Assembly: GCA_031213475.1 (NCBI GenBank)
Contig: JARUPZ010000026.1
Span: 6,059,785-6,123,784 of the forward strand
Origin: Nereocystis luetkeana
Taxonomy: Eukaryota; Sar; Phaeophyceae; Laminariales; Laminariaceae
Reading direction: 5' to 3'
DNA: 64,000 bases
In this document: in pieces, positions 27,093 to 39,152 of the stretch
How positions within the stretch are numbered: position 1 is the stretch's first letter
How the letters are laid out: the number at the start of each line of letters is the position of its first letter
Program-made: the position numbers and the translations under genes
Notes under the pieces: generated by a model
What the model was told of the DNA's origin: nothing
Database searches by the model: none
The model's input: only the letters and a program-made list of their open reading frames with translations

Positions 27093-28500
27093 CGGCTACT
27101 ACCGGTTCGGCTACCCCGCTGCTTCCATTGCTCCAGCGAGCATGCGCTTGTACCCGGCATGTATGCCGGTGCATCATTTTGTATGTATTCGCATTACAAA
27201 CGCGTAGTATGCGTGCGCACGCGTGCGTGTAGGCGTTTGTGCAATGTTGACTTGCTCGATCCACCCTGGCGCCGCTGGGGCTCCTTCGAGCGTCGGGCGC
27301 GCCCCCCTGCCTCCGGCTTCGTGCTGCCGATTGCCCACGTTCCCCTCGGCTGGTGTCCCCAACGCGTGTTCCCGCCGCTGTTTTTCGGTGCTACCTGGTA
27401 CCTGGCAAAATTGGTACGTTTTTATGTAAATCCTTGTATGCACTATATATGCAGTACGGACACATCGCATTCCTCATGTTTTTTTTGTATTTCCTATTTT
27501 TCTCGGTAGTAGTAGTTATGTACTGGTGATGCTGTAATAGTATTTCTGTACCAGGTACGAACGATTTCTTTTTTTTGCGCCGCTTTTTTCAAGCACGCGA
27601 ACGTACGTACGTATATATGACACCAACCATGTATTGTTGGCCCCCAGATGGTGTATGTTTTGACGATAGATACCTGGCGACCTGGACTGCGTTAGGGCGC
27701 GCTGCGCGTGTGTGTGCGTTTTTTCTTATTTTTTTTTAAATTTTTTCGCGTTTGGCGTTTCGTTTCTACATGTGGCGTCCATCACAATTGATCAACGCGG
27801 CTGTATTGATTTCCCAGTTTCGTTGCGAGGATGCATATATCCCTCGTGTTGCCTTTCTTGGCGATATTTCTCGCCAGGCAAGGGTTAAAGTAATCTCGTT
27901 TTTTGCTCTCGAACCGGCCCGATCCGCACGTAGCGACGGTTTGGGGGTCTACACGGTACACTCTCAGGTGGTCTTGTGGACAAAATTTTTGAACGCGTGC
28001 GCGAGCCGGGCAGGTTGCGTACGAGGTTGCGACCGAAGAACGGCAATGATCGTTGCTCACACCATTTCTTCACTCGGTGCATCGGGTCGCTTACGCTACT
28101 CGCGGCATTGTATTACAAGGGGGGGGGGGTGTTGCCAAACCGACCCCTATATTTATATAGCGATGGCGGGCGGCTTACATGTGCGGCCATAATTTTTGAA
28201 CGCAACGCCGCGAGAAAAGCACGCGTTTTTTTTTGTGTTTCGCGGTCGGCGGATAGATCGTGCTGCCTGTTTCGCGGCATTTTTTCGAAGGGGGGGGTGC
28301 TGCATGTCTTCGACCCCTGTGTATGTGTAGCTATCACGGGCCTGCATGCTAGACCATCACCTTTTTTTTCAACGTGCACGAGACGAGCAGCAGGTTGACG
28401 CAGCCCCCTAGACAGTATTAACGCCAAACAGGCAAAAGCCATCAGTTGACGTGAAGTCGGCTAACTGAAAACAAAAAATACAAAAAATAAATAAAAATGT
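27093..28500. other. 3' flank and spacer, no gene recognised
   Basis: Contains GGTACC-rich short palindromes (27385-27412), ACGTACGTACGT (27600-27611), and two diverged copies of a roughly 70-bp unit with a G-run (28119-28190 and 28290-28355). The overlapping frames on both strands look like GC-composition artefacts. Confidence 0.4.
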
Positions 28501-28599
28501 TTTCGTGTAGGATTTATTTCTAGTCAGTGAAGAACTATCTAAAAACCAGATTTTAAGTTTTTTTCCATTTGGGCCAACATTTTATTCTAAAGCAGGTTT

Positions 28600-29150
28600 C
28601 CTGATTTGGTCAAAAAAACGTTTATAGATCGAATGTTTCGTTGGTCCATTTTTCGGGAAGCCTTTTTTTTTCATTTTTTTCATTTTCTTCATTTTTTTTG
28701 GGGGGGGGCTGGTGGGAAACCACGCCTACCTATGTGGAAAACACGAGACGTCATCCAAGGTGTGACGTACGTAGTTTTCGCTCCACGAGCACGAGTACAG
28801 CGTGGGTTGTCGTTTATCCGTGGATGGCGTCGCCTCTGTTTTCGTGATGGCTCAAAAAAAGAAAGAAGCGACTCTTGTCACGTATCGGTGGGAAATCCCT
28901 GGATGATACGAGACGCCGTCCAGAGGCGTGGCCGTCATTTTTTCGCCATGGTTTTTGTTGTTCCGTGGATGACGTCACCGATGTTTTTTTTTTCTTTCTT
29001 TCTGATTGGTCGGGGCCGAAAACAAAAAAACGAGTTTTCGGGTTGCTGAGGAAATCCCTGGATGCTTCTACGTACGAGCGCGAAGCAAGATTTTGACGTC
29101 ACTCTCTCTCCATGGTTGACCGTGGATATCGTCACTATTTTGAAAAAATG
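28600..29150. repeat. Diverged tandem units
   Basis: GAAATCCCTGGATG, CGTGGATG and GACGTCA motifs recur at about 100-130-bp spacing (around 28740-29140). This suggests an old tandem array without coding value. Confidence 0.45.
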
Positions 29151-29405
29151 TAGTAAAGTTATGTGTGGCCCTTGGAAATATCTGGGATTTTTTTATTCAA
29201 ACGGGACGCGTTTTTAGTTGTTTTATGTTTTCCGTGTGCAAAAGTGCTGGGGGGGGGGAAGGGGGGGAAGTTGCATACTCTTCATTATCCATGGTGGGAG
29301 TTGCGTGTGCAGGTGTGTTACTGGGAGGGGTAGATGGGGGACGGGGGGTTGCATACTCCTCGCTATTCATCCTCTTTATCCGTCGCGGGAGTTGCTTGTG
29401 CAAGC

Positions 29406-29434
29406 CTGTTGGGGGGGGGGGGGGGGGGGGGGGG
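29406..29434 (+). repeat. G-run of 26 bases
   Basis: An isolated G homopolymer preceded by TTGCTTGTGCAAGCCTGTT, without a recognisable SINE or LINE tail. It may be the scar of a very short insertion. Confidence 0.6.
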
Positions 29435-29765
29435 GTTGGCGGTCGTCTCCGGAATAATTTGGCGGGTTTTTGGCGGTCATGGTTGCCGGTGTATCTGCTG
29501 CTGCTTCTTCGCTCGTGCGTGGTAGATAACCTGCATACGTACGTATGATATCTGTTACTCTTTTTAGTTGTTGGATTTGGAGTGTACTTTGTGTTCGCAT
29601 TCAGATACTACTCGATGCTTGGAGAGAGGGAGCACGCAAGATAGAGAGAGGGGGGGGGGGTGAGGGGGGGCGAGGGGGTTAGAGAGAACGAGAGAGAGAT
29701 AAAAAGAGAGAAGAAGTGGACACCAAAGAGAGGTTTCGGAGCGAAAGGGAAACCACGCAACAGAG

Positions 29766-29850
29766 GGGGGGGGGGGGGGGGGGGGGTGTACTCGATAGGA
29801 GAGATGTACTCGATCTCATGCATGGCCGTAGTCGTATGAGCATAGACTGG
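29766..29850 (-). mobile_element. SINE tail fragment
   Basis: On minus TGCTCATACGACTACGGCCA, GAGATCGAGTACATCTCTCC, TATCGAGTACA, then a C-run (G-run 29765-29786 on plus). About 60 bp of the element remain. Confidence 0.8.
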
Positions 29851-30314
29851 GGGGGCGGGCGGGCGCAGATCAAGAGAGCAGGCTGTGCCGTTTTGTGCCC
29901 GGATAGATCGAGCTGTCTCTGAAAAAATACACGCTGTGTCTAAACGACGGGAAATACAGGATTTAAGTTGCTTGCAGTATAGGCACTACATACACCAGCA
30001 GTAGTAGTAGTAGAGTATTGATCGCTGATGTAGTATTATTTCGACGTACTGGTACAATTGTATTAGGAACACCACTTTTCCGAGATGCGAGGCCCGTCTG
30101 GGCATGGACACTTAGTACCAAAACGATCCTCTAGTCTTCACAGTATTCCTGCGGAAAGAAGTGGCAAGCAGGCGCGTAGTTGTGGCGCTGCTTGGAATCG
30201 ACTACAGCGCTTGACCACTTCAGGAGAGGGGGCTGTCGTCATTGTGCGTATGTATGCTATTCGAACCGCGTTTTGGGCGGGCGGCACGGCCTCACCTTGG
30301 GCCGTATAATACAG

Positions 30315-30445
30315 GCTGGTTGATGTTCATTCCCGGAACGTACATGGGACCGGCGTATGAAACAGCAGGAGTAGGGTATTTGGCGGATGTCATCGGAGAC
30401 GCCGTTTATAAGGGCAAGCCCGGTGTCTACCACGAGGAAGCCTGA
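30315..30445 (+). CDS. Candidate terminal exon, unidentified protein
   Basis: Acceptor TATAATACAG before 30315 (two leading bases), TGA at 30443-30445. It encodes GWLMFIPGTYMGPAYETAG, then VGYLADVIGDAVYKGKPG and VYHEEA. Codon choice is protein-like and there is no low complexity. LMFIPGTY recalls the conserved FIPG-x-Y turn of TMEM230-like small membrane proteins, but the rest does not match and no upstream exon was found. It could also be the relic of a gene. Confidence 0.4.
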
Positions 30446-30809
30446 CGGCGGATGGACTGCAGCCTGTTTAGAGGGGGTGGGTTCTTCCGCCGAATTGCAG
30501 TCAGTCGTCGTCGGATCGTGAGATGAATAAAAAGTCGAGTTTCACATCACGACACTACAGCACCTCGCTCTCGATACTTGTGGCAGTAGGCGGATGAGGT
30601 CGGCGCGGCGTGGGGTCGAGGTTCTTGGTGCACCCTGCCCGCGGCTAATTATAAACCCAGGGTCAGATTGGAGGGTTCAGGTCCGAGTGGGATCGGGTCT
30701 AATTGGAGACAGGGCACCAATTATCGGGGGCTGGATAAGTGAGGTAAAACTCTGGGTTTTTGGCTCTTATCACAGCAGTCCCCAGGAGACTGCAAGTAGG
30801 CGCCCTTGG
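30446..30809. other. Spacer, nothing recognised
   Basis: No gene, RNA or repeat signal is visible between the candidate exon and the SINE fragment. Confidence 0.4.
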
Positions 30810-30886
30810 GGGGGGGGGGGGTGTACTCGATAGGAGAGATGTACTCGATCCCATACATGGCCGTAGTCGTATGGGGGGGGGGGGGG
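30810..30886 (-). mobile_element. SINE tail fragment
   Basis: On minus CATACGACTACGGCCATGTA, GGGATCGAGTACATCTCTCC, TATCGAGTACA and a C-run. The G-run at 30873-30887 on the other side suggests a second tail directly upstream. Confidence 0.75.
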
Positions 30887-30889
30887 GGT

Positions 30890-32380
30890 AGGGGCTTGTA
30901 TCTTTTGGTGAGTGGCGATGATGGCAGGCAAACGATAATGACAAAACAGGGAGAGGAAGAAGGAGGAGGAGGGTATATACGGTTGTTTCCACTTACATTG
31001 GGAGCTCAACCCATTGCACTGAGTGGACGGCTGTGTTGTGCTCGCTGTTGCTGCTGCTGTTGTTGTTCCCGTTGTTGGTGCTGTTGGTGCTGTTTTGTTG
31101 AGGTAGGTGCTACTGTGAGTGATAATAAGTCGATAGTAGTGGAAGTAGCGACGTACACATACAGACCTGGCATCACACTGCCGACTTGTTTGTGTTGTGT
31201 TCATACTTCGTGTAACAGCCCAGGTTTTATTATGTTGAATGTATAATAGTAGGCCGCGACACGGCAGTGTGGCTGTTACCTCAAAAGCCTACCCTGATCC
31301 AAAAAAAAAAGGTTTCTGTCCACCACTCGTGTGGTTGCTTGACGCTGCGTGAAGTGAAGACGTTACGTGTATACAACACCGAAGGCTTGCCTATCACATC
31401 GAACGGACCAAATGACGCGTGTGCTACGATATCACAGAGGTAATAATAGCCCTTTTTGGCCAACATATTGATGACCGACCAGTCTCCTTACAACAACAAA
31501 AAACGTCGGGACACCGCGCGGGTGTTACACCTGATTGAGCGGGATCAGTATCCAGCACAAAACGCTGCCCTATTGGGGGATGTTAGGGGAATACCCGCCT
31601 TGCCGGGACAGTCCCCTCGGACGCCGCCGTGGACGTTTAGTGTGGCATAATGATTGTGGTGTGATTTGGGTAGTGCTTGTATGTTTTTTTTTGGGGGGGT
31701 GGGGGGCCTTCGCGCTTGTTCTTTTTGGACTTTCCGGACCAGACTAAACAAGCCAATAGCCTGGTTGAAACGGCAAGAAGACGCGAATACATCCAGAGTC
31801 GGTCTATGATCCAAGCAACACCCAATTTTCCTCGTTTTCCGCGTACATACGCACGACCGTACGTAGTAAAAAAACAATTACATATAGTTTAGTTTTCACG
31901 GAAACACGGACTGCTTCCGTTCTGTGCGCGACACCCCGTCGCCCGGCGGTCAGCGCAAAGACCGGACGACATGTACAACGATGCGGCGTTGCTGGGGCAC
32001 CGGCAAGCGGTGGCAAGGCCCAACCATTCCGCACCCCCGGGCGAGCAAGGGGCTACATGAGCACGTCGTTGCCGGGTACGTCTGGAGACGAGATCATTGA
32101 AGATCGGGAGGTCGAAGACGAAGAGAGTAGTGCAGTACGACATGGGGACGACCACTGGTAAATTCGCCCAACCAACAGCACAAGGACTATACGTGACCGC
32201 GCGCCATGCTAGTGTCCCCGGATTTCGAGCCAGCTTTCTCCATGTGCGCGCAGAAGTACACCTAATAGTACACAAGTACGTACGTAGCAGCACAACTTTG
32301 GGTGAGACAACACAGCGCCGGTAGGCGATCAATAGAAACCAAAGAATACAACAAGGAAGTTTGGGTAGGGCCACCGACCG
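30890..32380. other. Spacer, no gene recognised
   Basis: The 161-residue minus frame at 31889-32374 and its plus counterpart have no family resemblance, no splice context and no codon bias that I trust. Confidence 0.35.
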
Positions 32381-33047
32381 GGGCAGGAGGCCTCATCTAA
32401 TCCAATACTTACATTGAGTAATCAGCGGCAGCGAAAAAGAATACTGATGTAGTAAAATCGTCACCCAATCAGATTAACTCAAACTTGGCACAAAATGAGG
32501 AGTCAGGATTAGGTGGGATCAACTAAGAAAATGGACGCCCGAGTCGATCACTTTGTTGAAGGCTAGCTCCCCTGCCAGGACAGGGTAATAGGCACTGGAA
32601 AACTGCAGGCCTTCCCGCCCACCCTACTGGCTTAGGGTCATTCTTATATCGGAGAGCTTTTTTTCCCAATTTTTCGACATTTTTTCGCTCAATTTTTCAA
32701 TCTTCCATATTTTCCTGTTTTTTTTTCCAAATATTGGAATGTTAACGAACTTGATATTTTTGGTTGTGGAGGATTTCACGAATAGTGACAGAACGCCTCC
32801 GCATATTGATACATACCTCCAACTATTGGAAATTAATTACGGAAAAAACGCTCTCCGATAAGAATGAACCTTCTTAGTAGTATTTTTCTGCAAGATCATT
32901 TCAATCCCAGGGATTGGCGCCGCCCCTGAGAACGCACTAAGCGCGTAGTTAAGCCCGGGCGAGGACCCCCCTTCTTCGGGGCAGGAGGCCCCATCCAATC
33001 CAATACTTACATTGAATGATCAGCGGCAGCGTAAAAGAATCCGGTAG
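32381..33047. repeat. Direct repeat pair of about 65 bp
   Basis: GGGGCAGGAGGC followed by TCCAATACTTACATTGA and ATCAGCGGCAGCG occurs at 32379-32440 and 32979-33047, about 600 bp apart in the same orientation. It could be the ends of a small LTR or the scars of one duplication. Confidence 0.6.
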
Positions 33048-33365
33048 TTTTTTCACGAAAATGTTCGTGAGATGCCTTTGGGCCATATATGGAATTGTCC
33101 TCGGGTTTCAGTTTCACTTTCAGTTTTTCTCAAATAAAGGTCACGACAGTATTTAAATTTGGGTGAGGCATAGAGCTTCCTGAAGGGAGAAGCGTAAAAT
33201 ATCGTCAGGGATAACCACCAGTTTTTTTCACAAAATTATTCGTGAGATGCCTATGGGCTATATGGGGTTGCCCTCCGGTTTCACTTTCACTTTTTCTCAA
33301 TTTAATGTCACGACAGTATTTCGGTGAGGTATAGAGCTTCCTCAAAGGAGGAGCGTAAAAAAAGA
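33048..33365 (+). repeat. Tandem duplication of about 165 bp
   Basis: Units starting AGTTTTTTCAC and ending GAGCGTAAAA at about 33048-33205 and 33216-33360. They share TTCGTGAGATGCCT, GGTCACGACAGTATTT-like and ATAGAGCTTCCT blocks. Confidence 0.75.
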
Positions 33366-33583
33366 CAAATCAGGTGGAACCCTACCACCGTAGCAGAGTA
33401 GGTTTAGCAATCTGGGAGAAGGGATCTTTAGGGATGTTTTGGACTTGAAACATGCGTAGCGTGGTCTGCACTTATTTCGGAATCGTCTTCCGCAACTAAC
33501 TGAGAAATTTCCTGGTTCAATGAAAACGCGGCGCAGCCGCGTTTATGGCGAGTTTTGGCCCGTTTTGGCTGCGGTTTGGGGTC

Positions 33584-33611
33584 AGGGTTAGGGTTAGGGT
33601 TAGGGTTAGAG
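33584..33611 (+). repeat. Interstitial telomere-like TTAGGG repeats
   Basis: Four head-to-tail TTAGGG units (GGGTTAGGGTTAGGGTTAGG) inside non-telomeric sequence, followed by GAGTCAGGGG variants. Confidence 0.85.
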
Positions 33612-34239
33612 TCAGGGGTTGGGTTGGGTCTTCGCCCGTACCTTGATCCCAACAGGAACCAAAACACCTCAACAGCCTACCAACCTAAAGATCCCTTCTC
33701 CCAATTTGTTAAGTTCCTCCCGTAGCATGCGTCAGATCCTCATGTTATTGTATGAATAGATAGATGCATCCTCGTACGATAAAAATAGGGGGTCCACCCG
33801 ATATTTTCGGAGGCTCCTCGCCTGTTGTCACCCAGAATCGGATTTTCTGAAACAAACGTTGTGTGCGCTTGCTTGACTCGATGATCAATCTCATGGCCTA
33901 CGAGATATCTCGTCGAAATATTTATTAGAAAAACAAACGATATTGGATACTTCCACACAGTTGAGAAGCCCCGGCATTATTTCAGAAATATTCTGGCCAA
34001 GACGGGCGTACCCCTATCATCGCAGCACGCCTCCATATAATATCCGGGCAGGTTGCTTCTTCAGTTGCGTGGTCTGCACGGTCTATACGTACGAATATAC
34101 TTTTTGCCGGGTGGGGTCTGTATGATAATATGGAGTCCTTGCTGATATTTTTGCCGAGTGTATAATCTTTGAAAATACAGCTGTTCTTTGCAAGTTTGAG
34201 TTTCATCCTTTTTTTCGCATTATTTTATGGTACTGCTTC

Positions 34240-35009
34240 AAATGAGGCTGAAAGCCCGGTAATTACCTGGACTCAGGCGCTGGGATCGTGGTTGTAGTAC
34301 TTGGGAGGCGCATCTTAGGTGGAAAACCAGGGGTTTTCAGAGCGAGACACCAGACTTGCTCTCAGTCTCCACCGTGCATGAAGGAACAAAGTTTCTCTTC
34401 TTCTATCTCTAAGCAAACAACACACGTGAGTACCAACGAGTACCGACTTAATAGGCAAACCTGTCCAGGGATACAAAGGGCCCCGACCTTGATCATAACA
34501 AGTCTCGCCCTACCCACGTTGCGGGTAGCATGACGATGGCTTTCGTTGACGATTTATCCCTGCCCCTTAAGGCCAGGGCTTCCCTTATTATATCTCTTCT
34601 TGACGTACCGTGCCTTTCAGAGGTGTGGGCATGGGTTTTGAGGAGCCGCATCTACGCATGTTTTAGCTTGTGGAACCGGGGCTTCCACGAGTTCCTCATA
34701 ATTCTGCATATAATATACGGCTCATCAAACAAAGTGGGCTAGTGCTATGGTATGCCGCTTTGAAAGCTCGGTAATACCTGGGTTCAGGCACGGGGATCGT
34801 ATTTGTAGTACTTGGGGGGCGTATCTTAGATGGAAAACCAAGGGTTTTCCCAGCGAGGCACGAGCTTGGCTCTCAGTCTCTGCGTACACGAAAGGAATAA
34901 AGCTGGCCTTCTTATATTTCTAAGCAAACAACACACGTGAGTACCAACGAGTACCGACTTGATAGACAAACCTGTCGAGGGATACAGAGTACTTGATCAT
35001 AGCACTTCC
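34240..35009 (+). repeat. Direct repeats of about 260 bp
   Basis: A block from AAAGCCCGGTAATTACCTGG-like to GATCATAAC occurs at about 34250-34500 and again, diverged, at 34763-35009. CTAAGCAAACAACACACGTG and AGTACCAACGAGTACCGACT are identical in both. The spacing fits diverged LTRs or a segmental tandem duplication. Confidence 0.7.
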
Positions 35010-36084
35010 AAGTGTAACTAAAAACCAATAAAACAAGATGCGTCGTAGTCCCGATCGTGTGACAACCATCATCACCATTTATTTACCACGTATCCTCGCA
35101 TGGAGATACTAAGTAAGGGGTCATCGTCGTCACCATCATCACCACCGCCATCGTCATGAAATATACATCTAGTGGTATCAGTATACCGAGTAGTCGTCAT
35201 TGTCATCATCATCGACGCGTGCTTGCCCCATGGAGGTGACCCCGGCTCCCCATTCGAGGAGTTATATGGCCCAGTGACACCCGAAAACTGATTCTCAGAA
35301 AGAAAATTGTCTGCACCGTAGTTCCTACCATGGTATTCAACATGCCCCCCCGTCAAAAGTGCGACCCGATGAACATCTCCATACTAGCCTAGGCATATCG
35401 TGAATAGCATTAATAATAGTGAAAAGATGTACTGGTACACCGTATTCCGAAATGTATTGGGTTAAGGAGCCCGGTCAGCCAGAAATGTTTGCCCAAGAAA
35501 GTGCGACATGTACACCTTTCGTAGCACGCCTCCATCAACTGTTACAACGAACGGTGATATAATCTTGCAGGGGATACATAGGCAGCACAGCTTTCGGTTA
35601 GGACGTCGGAGATGGGGTAACGGGAGTGGGGCTACGACGCATCGAATCCCAGGAAATAACCACACCCCTTTCTGCGTATTTTGAGAAGAAGGAAGCCGGT
35701 ATCCCCCCCTCACTGATCCCTTAGATCGATACCCTCTCGTTTGATACTGTCAGGAACCAGTAATGTAGGCAGGAAAGCGACGAACCTGAGAAGATACGAT
35801 GGCTAGATGGCTCAGATGTGCGAACGAACCCCAGCCCTCAACAGGCTGAAACCACTCAAGTGGCAGCCCACACATGAAGTCGACAAGCTTCAGCATGACG
35901 ATCGGATATTAGAGGGTTGCCTTGGTGCGCGTGAAGTACGTCCCAGTGCTGAGCGATGGAAAGTATCGTGGACACCTTTGTTTTAGAAAAGGCACAATCA
36001 CACCTATTATTCGACTAAGGGTGACCTCCAAATTATGAAGGATGCACGCGCAACCTATTCTTGCAACATGGTGTCCAAACCCTA
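35010..36084. other. Spacer, no gene recognised
   Basis: Includes short ATC/GTC-rich sequence (35060-35220). A block near 35590-35690 resembles 39705-39775 (TTCGGTTAGG ... CTGCGTATT), perhaps the same decayed LTR. Confidence 0.35.
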
Positions 36085-36189
36085 ATACGGGGGACCATAG
36101 TAAATAGCACCCAATATTGTTAGTAAAAATGGTTAAATACATAGGTTTTTATGTATACCATAGGTCCTATTAACTATGGTCCCCCGTAA
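36085..36189. mobile_element. TA-type MITE, 105 bp
   Basis: ATACGGGGGACC ... GGTCCCCCGTAA with TA at 36083-36084 and 36190-36191. It is a recent-looking copy. Confidence 0.88.
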
Positions 36190-37109
36190 TAGATTCAAAG
36201 TTGGACTTCCGTTCTCCTTTGCTTACGCTTGTGGTAGCTACGTTCATATTTTCTCCTTCTTGACGATTGTGGGGGAATGTGGGAATGCCTCTTATTTGTT
36301 CCTTCCCTCTCCTTGTTTATGTATTGTGGATGTTTGTTCTGCGTTTTGCAATAATAATGTAGTGTTTTTCTCCCCCGCGGACTAGGTTTTAGCAACTTGT
36401 GATATGTACTTCTACGACATCAAAAACGGTCGAGACTCTGGCGTAGTTGTTTTTTCAGGCCAGTCAGGGGGACATGTAGTGACGGTATGGCCGGACCCGG
36501 CGAAAAAGGTGGGGATATATGTGGGGATATAACGAGTGGATGCTGTTGTGGCGGCATAGCTGGGTTTGTGGTTGTGGTCAAGAGGGTAATGAAATGGCGC
36601 ACGTGAGGCTCTTAAAAGGGTGAGGCCAGCACGACAGGCGCGGCTGAGATTTATCCCGCGTGCGCTCTCTTGCCTAGTTGGTCGGAAGGTGAGGCTGTTG
36701 CCTCAGCCGCGGCCGACATTTATCCCGCGTGTGATTGTGACTTTTGCTATGACTTGGTTTGAGGGCGAGGCTGGCCTATTAGAGGTGGCGTGGCCCATCG
36801 CGTGTTACAGCTTGGCCTCCTCTTGGGCCGCTATCGGCTCGGTCTCACCTCGATAGCCAGCTGTTGTCGTTCGTTGAGAGAATCCTTATGGGGATTTCCT
36901 CCGTACCTCGCTCCTAAATCCTCTCTGGCCACGAGGTGGCCAGACGCCACGGAGTCGAGTGTTGGTATTGCTCAGCGAATGCGGCGTGGGATTAACTGAC
37001 ATGCACCTGATGGGCAAGGCTCATGCACGGTGCGTGAACGGGATATGATTTGACTTGTTTCTTTCTTCACTTTGGTAGGATTGACTAAACCCCAAGTAGC
37101 GCCACAGAG
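36190..37109. other. Spacer, no gene recognised
   Basis: A short direct repeat at 36620-36760 (GGTGAGGC ... GACATTTATCCCGCGTGTG-like) is the only structure seen. Confidence 0.35.
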
Positions 37110-37345
37110 CACCCGTATCGACCACTACAGCCGATACGGGTTTTCCATGACCCAGACAATGGCCTCCCCCGCCGGGGACACTCCATTGTATTCCTACATC
37201 GATATGACAACGAGCCATCCTACGGCCTTATGGCTGTCTTACATGATGCACCCTCCAGACGTCACTGGTCAGGTCAGTCGACGTAAATCACAGAATACCC
37301 TGTCGCCCTCCTGGGCGACTTCTGGAGCCCGTAGCGCTGCAACAC
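37110..37345. repeat. Direct repeat, left copy, with hairpin
   Basis: Begins with a perfect inverted repeat, ACCCGTATCG and CGATACGGGT around an 11-nt loop, and ends GCGCTGCAACAC. Same orientation as 38918-39152. Confidence 0.85.
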
Positions 37346-37877
37346 CCCCCCTGACCGACGCATAACTATCGTCGGTGCACAGCGGGTATCCCGGCCACTA
37401 CCCGGTGACAGCGTGGGCAACTCCTCCTCCACTTCCCCGACGAGCCGGCTGCCGCGTCCTTCCTTATCCGTTCGACGCTTACGAGCTTCGGCCATTTCCG
37501 GGCATCCTCGATTCTCGTGACGCGGCTCCTACGCCTTCAGCTTGTCTTTCTGCCGGGCGCTGCTGCTGTTTCGGCTGCTGCGACGGCTGCTGTTGCTGCT
37601 GTTGCTTCCGTTGCTGTTGCTGCTGTTGCTGCTTCTGCTGATGACACAGTGGCTGCGCCTGATGCTGTTCCACCTCTTCCTCCTCCTTCTCCTGCTGGGC
37701 CGGCTGTTTGCGCTCCCTCCGCGGCGGCGGCGGCGGTGGCCCTGATTGCCCCCCGTCCTGCGGGTTCCCGTTGCCGTGCTCGGTTGCTGCTACTACCGTT
37801 GCGCTCCCGCGTGGCGCTCCTGCTACGGCGGTCGTGGCTGCTGCGGCGGTCACGACTGCGACTGCGGCTCCGTGCGT

Positions 37878-38243
37878 CTAACTTGAAAATGGTACGATGC
37901 TATAGCATCCATTGCCGCTTATGTAACGGGGTAAACACAAACCTACCCGGCCCGTGATCCGGCGTCCTCGAATAGTCGCTTGATAGCTCAGACCGGGCTG
38001 CTCGACGGAAGTGATTCGATACGCCCCGGTCCAATGCTCGTGTGCCCGCTTCGCGTGGATGCCTTCCCCTCCGCGCATCCTGGCCGCCTCCTTGATCAAG
38101 ATCCTGTTACCCCCCCGCGTCTGCTCACCCGAGGAACTCCTCTGAGTTGTCGCGTTGTGCCGCGCCCTTCTGCGGCTCTTTTCCCCCTGCTGCCTCTTGA
38201 GTATCCTTCTCAGCCCCCAGAACATCTGCTGCCTCTCCGCCAC
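37878..38243 (-). pseudogene. Ty3/gypsy integrase C-terminal fragment
   Basis: A 121-residue open frame. Its middle (HEHWTGAYRI, GLSYQATIRGRR) matches the integrase GPY/F domain that follows the catalytic core in chromovirus-like and other Ty3/gypsy elements. Neither the zinc finger nor the DDE residues are present here. It then runs into unrelated sequence. Confidence 0.55.
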
Positions 38244-38249
38244 GAAATT

Positions 38250-38720
38250 GGACGAATTCGCGTCTCATGTGATTCGGCCGCTCAAAGAAGGTCTTGAGAG
38301 TTTGGCTGCCAATACCCCCCTTCGAATTCGCGCCTCATGGGCTCCGGCCGCTCATGGAAGATCTTGAATTCACGCCTCATGTGCTCCGGCCACTCATGGA
38401 AGATCTTGAGTTTGGCTGCCAATACCCCAACACCAGCTGTGCAATCGAGGATTTCGTCGAAACTCATCTTTGGGGAACGTTTGGTGCACCCCTACAGTGG
38501 TCGTTCGAAGGTACTGACGTTTGACTCCGAGTAAGTAAGTAAGTCGTTTGAAGGTTCAGACGTTCACGCCACCCCCCCAAGTACTGACGTGACTCCGAGT
38601 AAGTAAGTCCTTTGAAGGCACTGACGTTCACGCCACCTTCACGCCATCCCCCCAAGTACTGACGTGACTCGGCGTAAGTAAGCCGTTTGAAGGCACCGAC
38701 GTTCACGCCACCCCCCCAGC
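38250..38720 (+). repeat. Two tandem arrays inside the retroelement
   Basis: First, about 45-bp units CTCCGGCCRCTCATGGAAGA with TCTTGARTT (38270-38420). Second, about 70-bp units GTACTGACGTGACTCCGAGT ... GACGTTCACGCCACC (38510-38720), three copies. Confidence 0.75.
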
Positions 38721-38917
38721 ACGAACAGTGTCTACTGGTGAAGACCTTTTCGTGCTAAAACAAATCATGAGTCCTCAAACGTCATTAATCCACCACCACT
38801 TCCAGATCGTACCCCTTGTATAACGGTTTTCGTGAAAGTAGTTGTAGAAAGGTGGTGACAAACACCCCCCCAGAACGGAAACTACCTACTGCCCATTGGC
38901 ATTCCAATCCCACCTTG

Positions 38918-39152
38918 CACCCGTATCGACCACTACAGCCGATACGGGGTTTCCATTACCCAGGCAATGGCCTCCACCGCCGGGGACACTCCATCGTATT
39001 CCTACATCGATATGACAGCGAGCCATCCTACTGCCTTATCGCTGTCTTACGCGATGCACCCTCCATACGTCGTGTTTAGGTCAGTCGACGTACATCACAG
39101 AATACCCTGTCGCCCTCCTGGGCGACTTCTGGAGCCCGTAGCGCTGCAACAC
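38918..39152. repeat. Direct repeat, right copy, with hairpin
   Basis: Second copy of 37110-37345, with the same ACCCGTATCG hairpin. It differs mainly by a short substituted block near 39068-39078. Confidence 0.85.

Larger units (their letters stand above)
37110..39152 (-). mobile_element. Broken Ty3/gypsy-type retroelement
   Basis: Two direct repeats of about 236 bp (37110-37345 and 38918-39152), nearly identical by eye, flank 1.57 kb. Inside, on minus, 37878-38243 encodes HAKRAHEHWTGAYRITSVEQ followed by GLSYQATIRGRRITGRV, the GPY/F module at the end of a Ty3/gypsy integrase. A Gln-rich frame follows (37479-37853). Protease, RT and RNase H are absent, so the element is deleted. Whether the repeats are LTRs or internal duplications is unclear. 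Confidence 0.6.

Noticed and set aside
30315-30445. Complete TMEM230-type gene
   Set aside because: Only the LMFIPGTY stretch resembles the family; no upstream exon with the first membrane segment was found.
31889-32374. 161-codon minus frame as a gene
   Set aside because: No family resemblance, no bias and no splice or start context.
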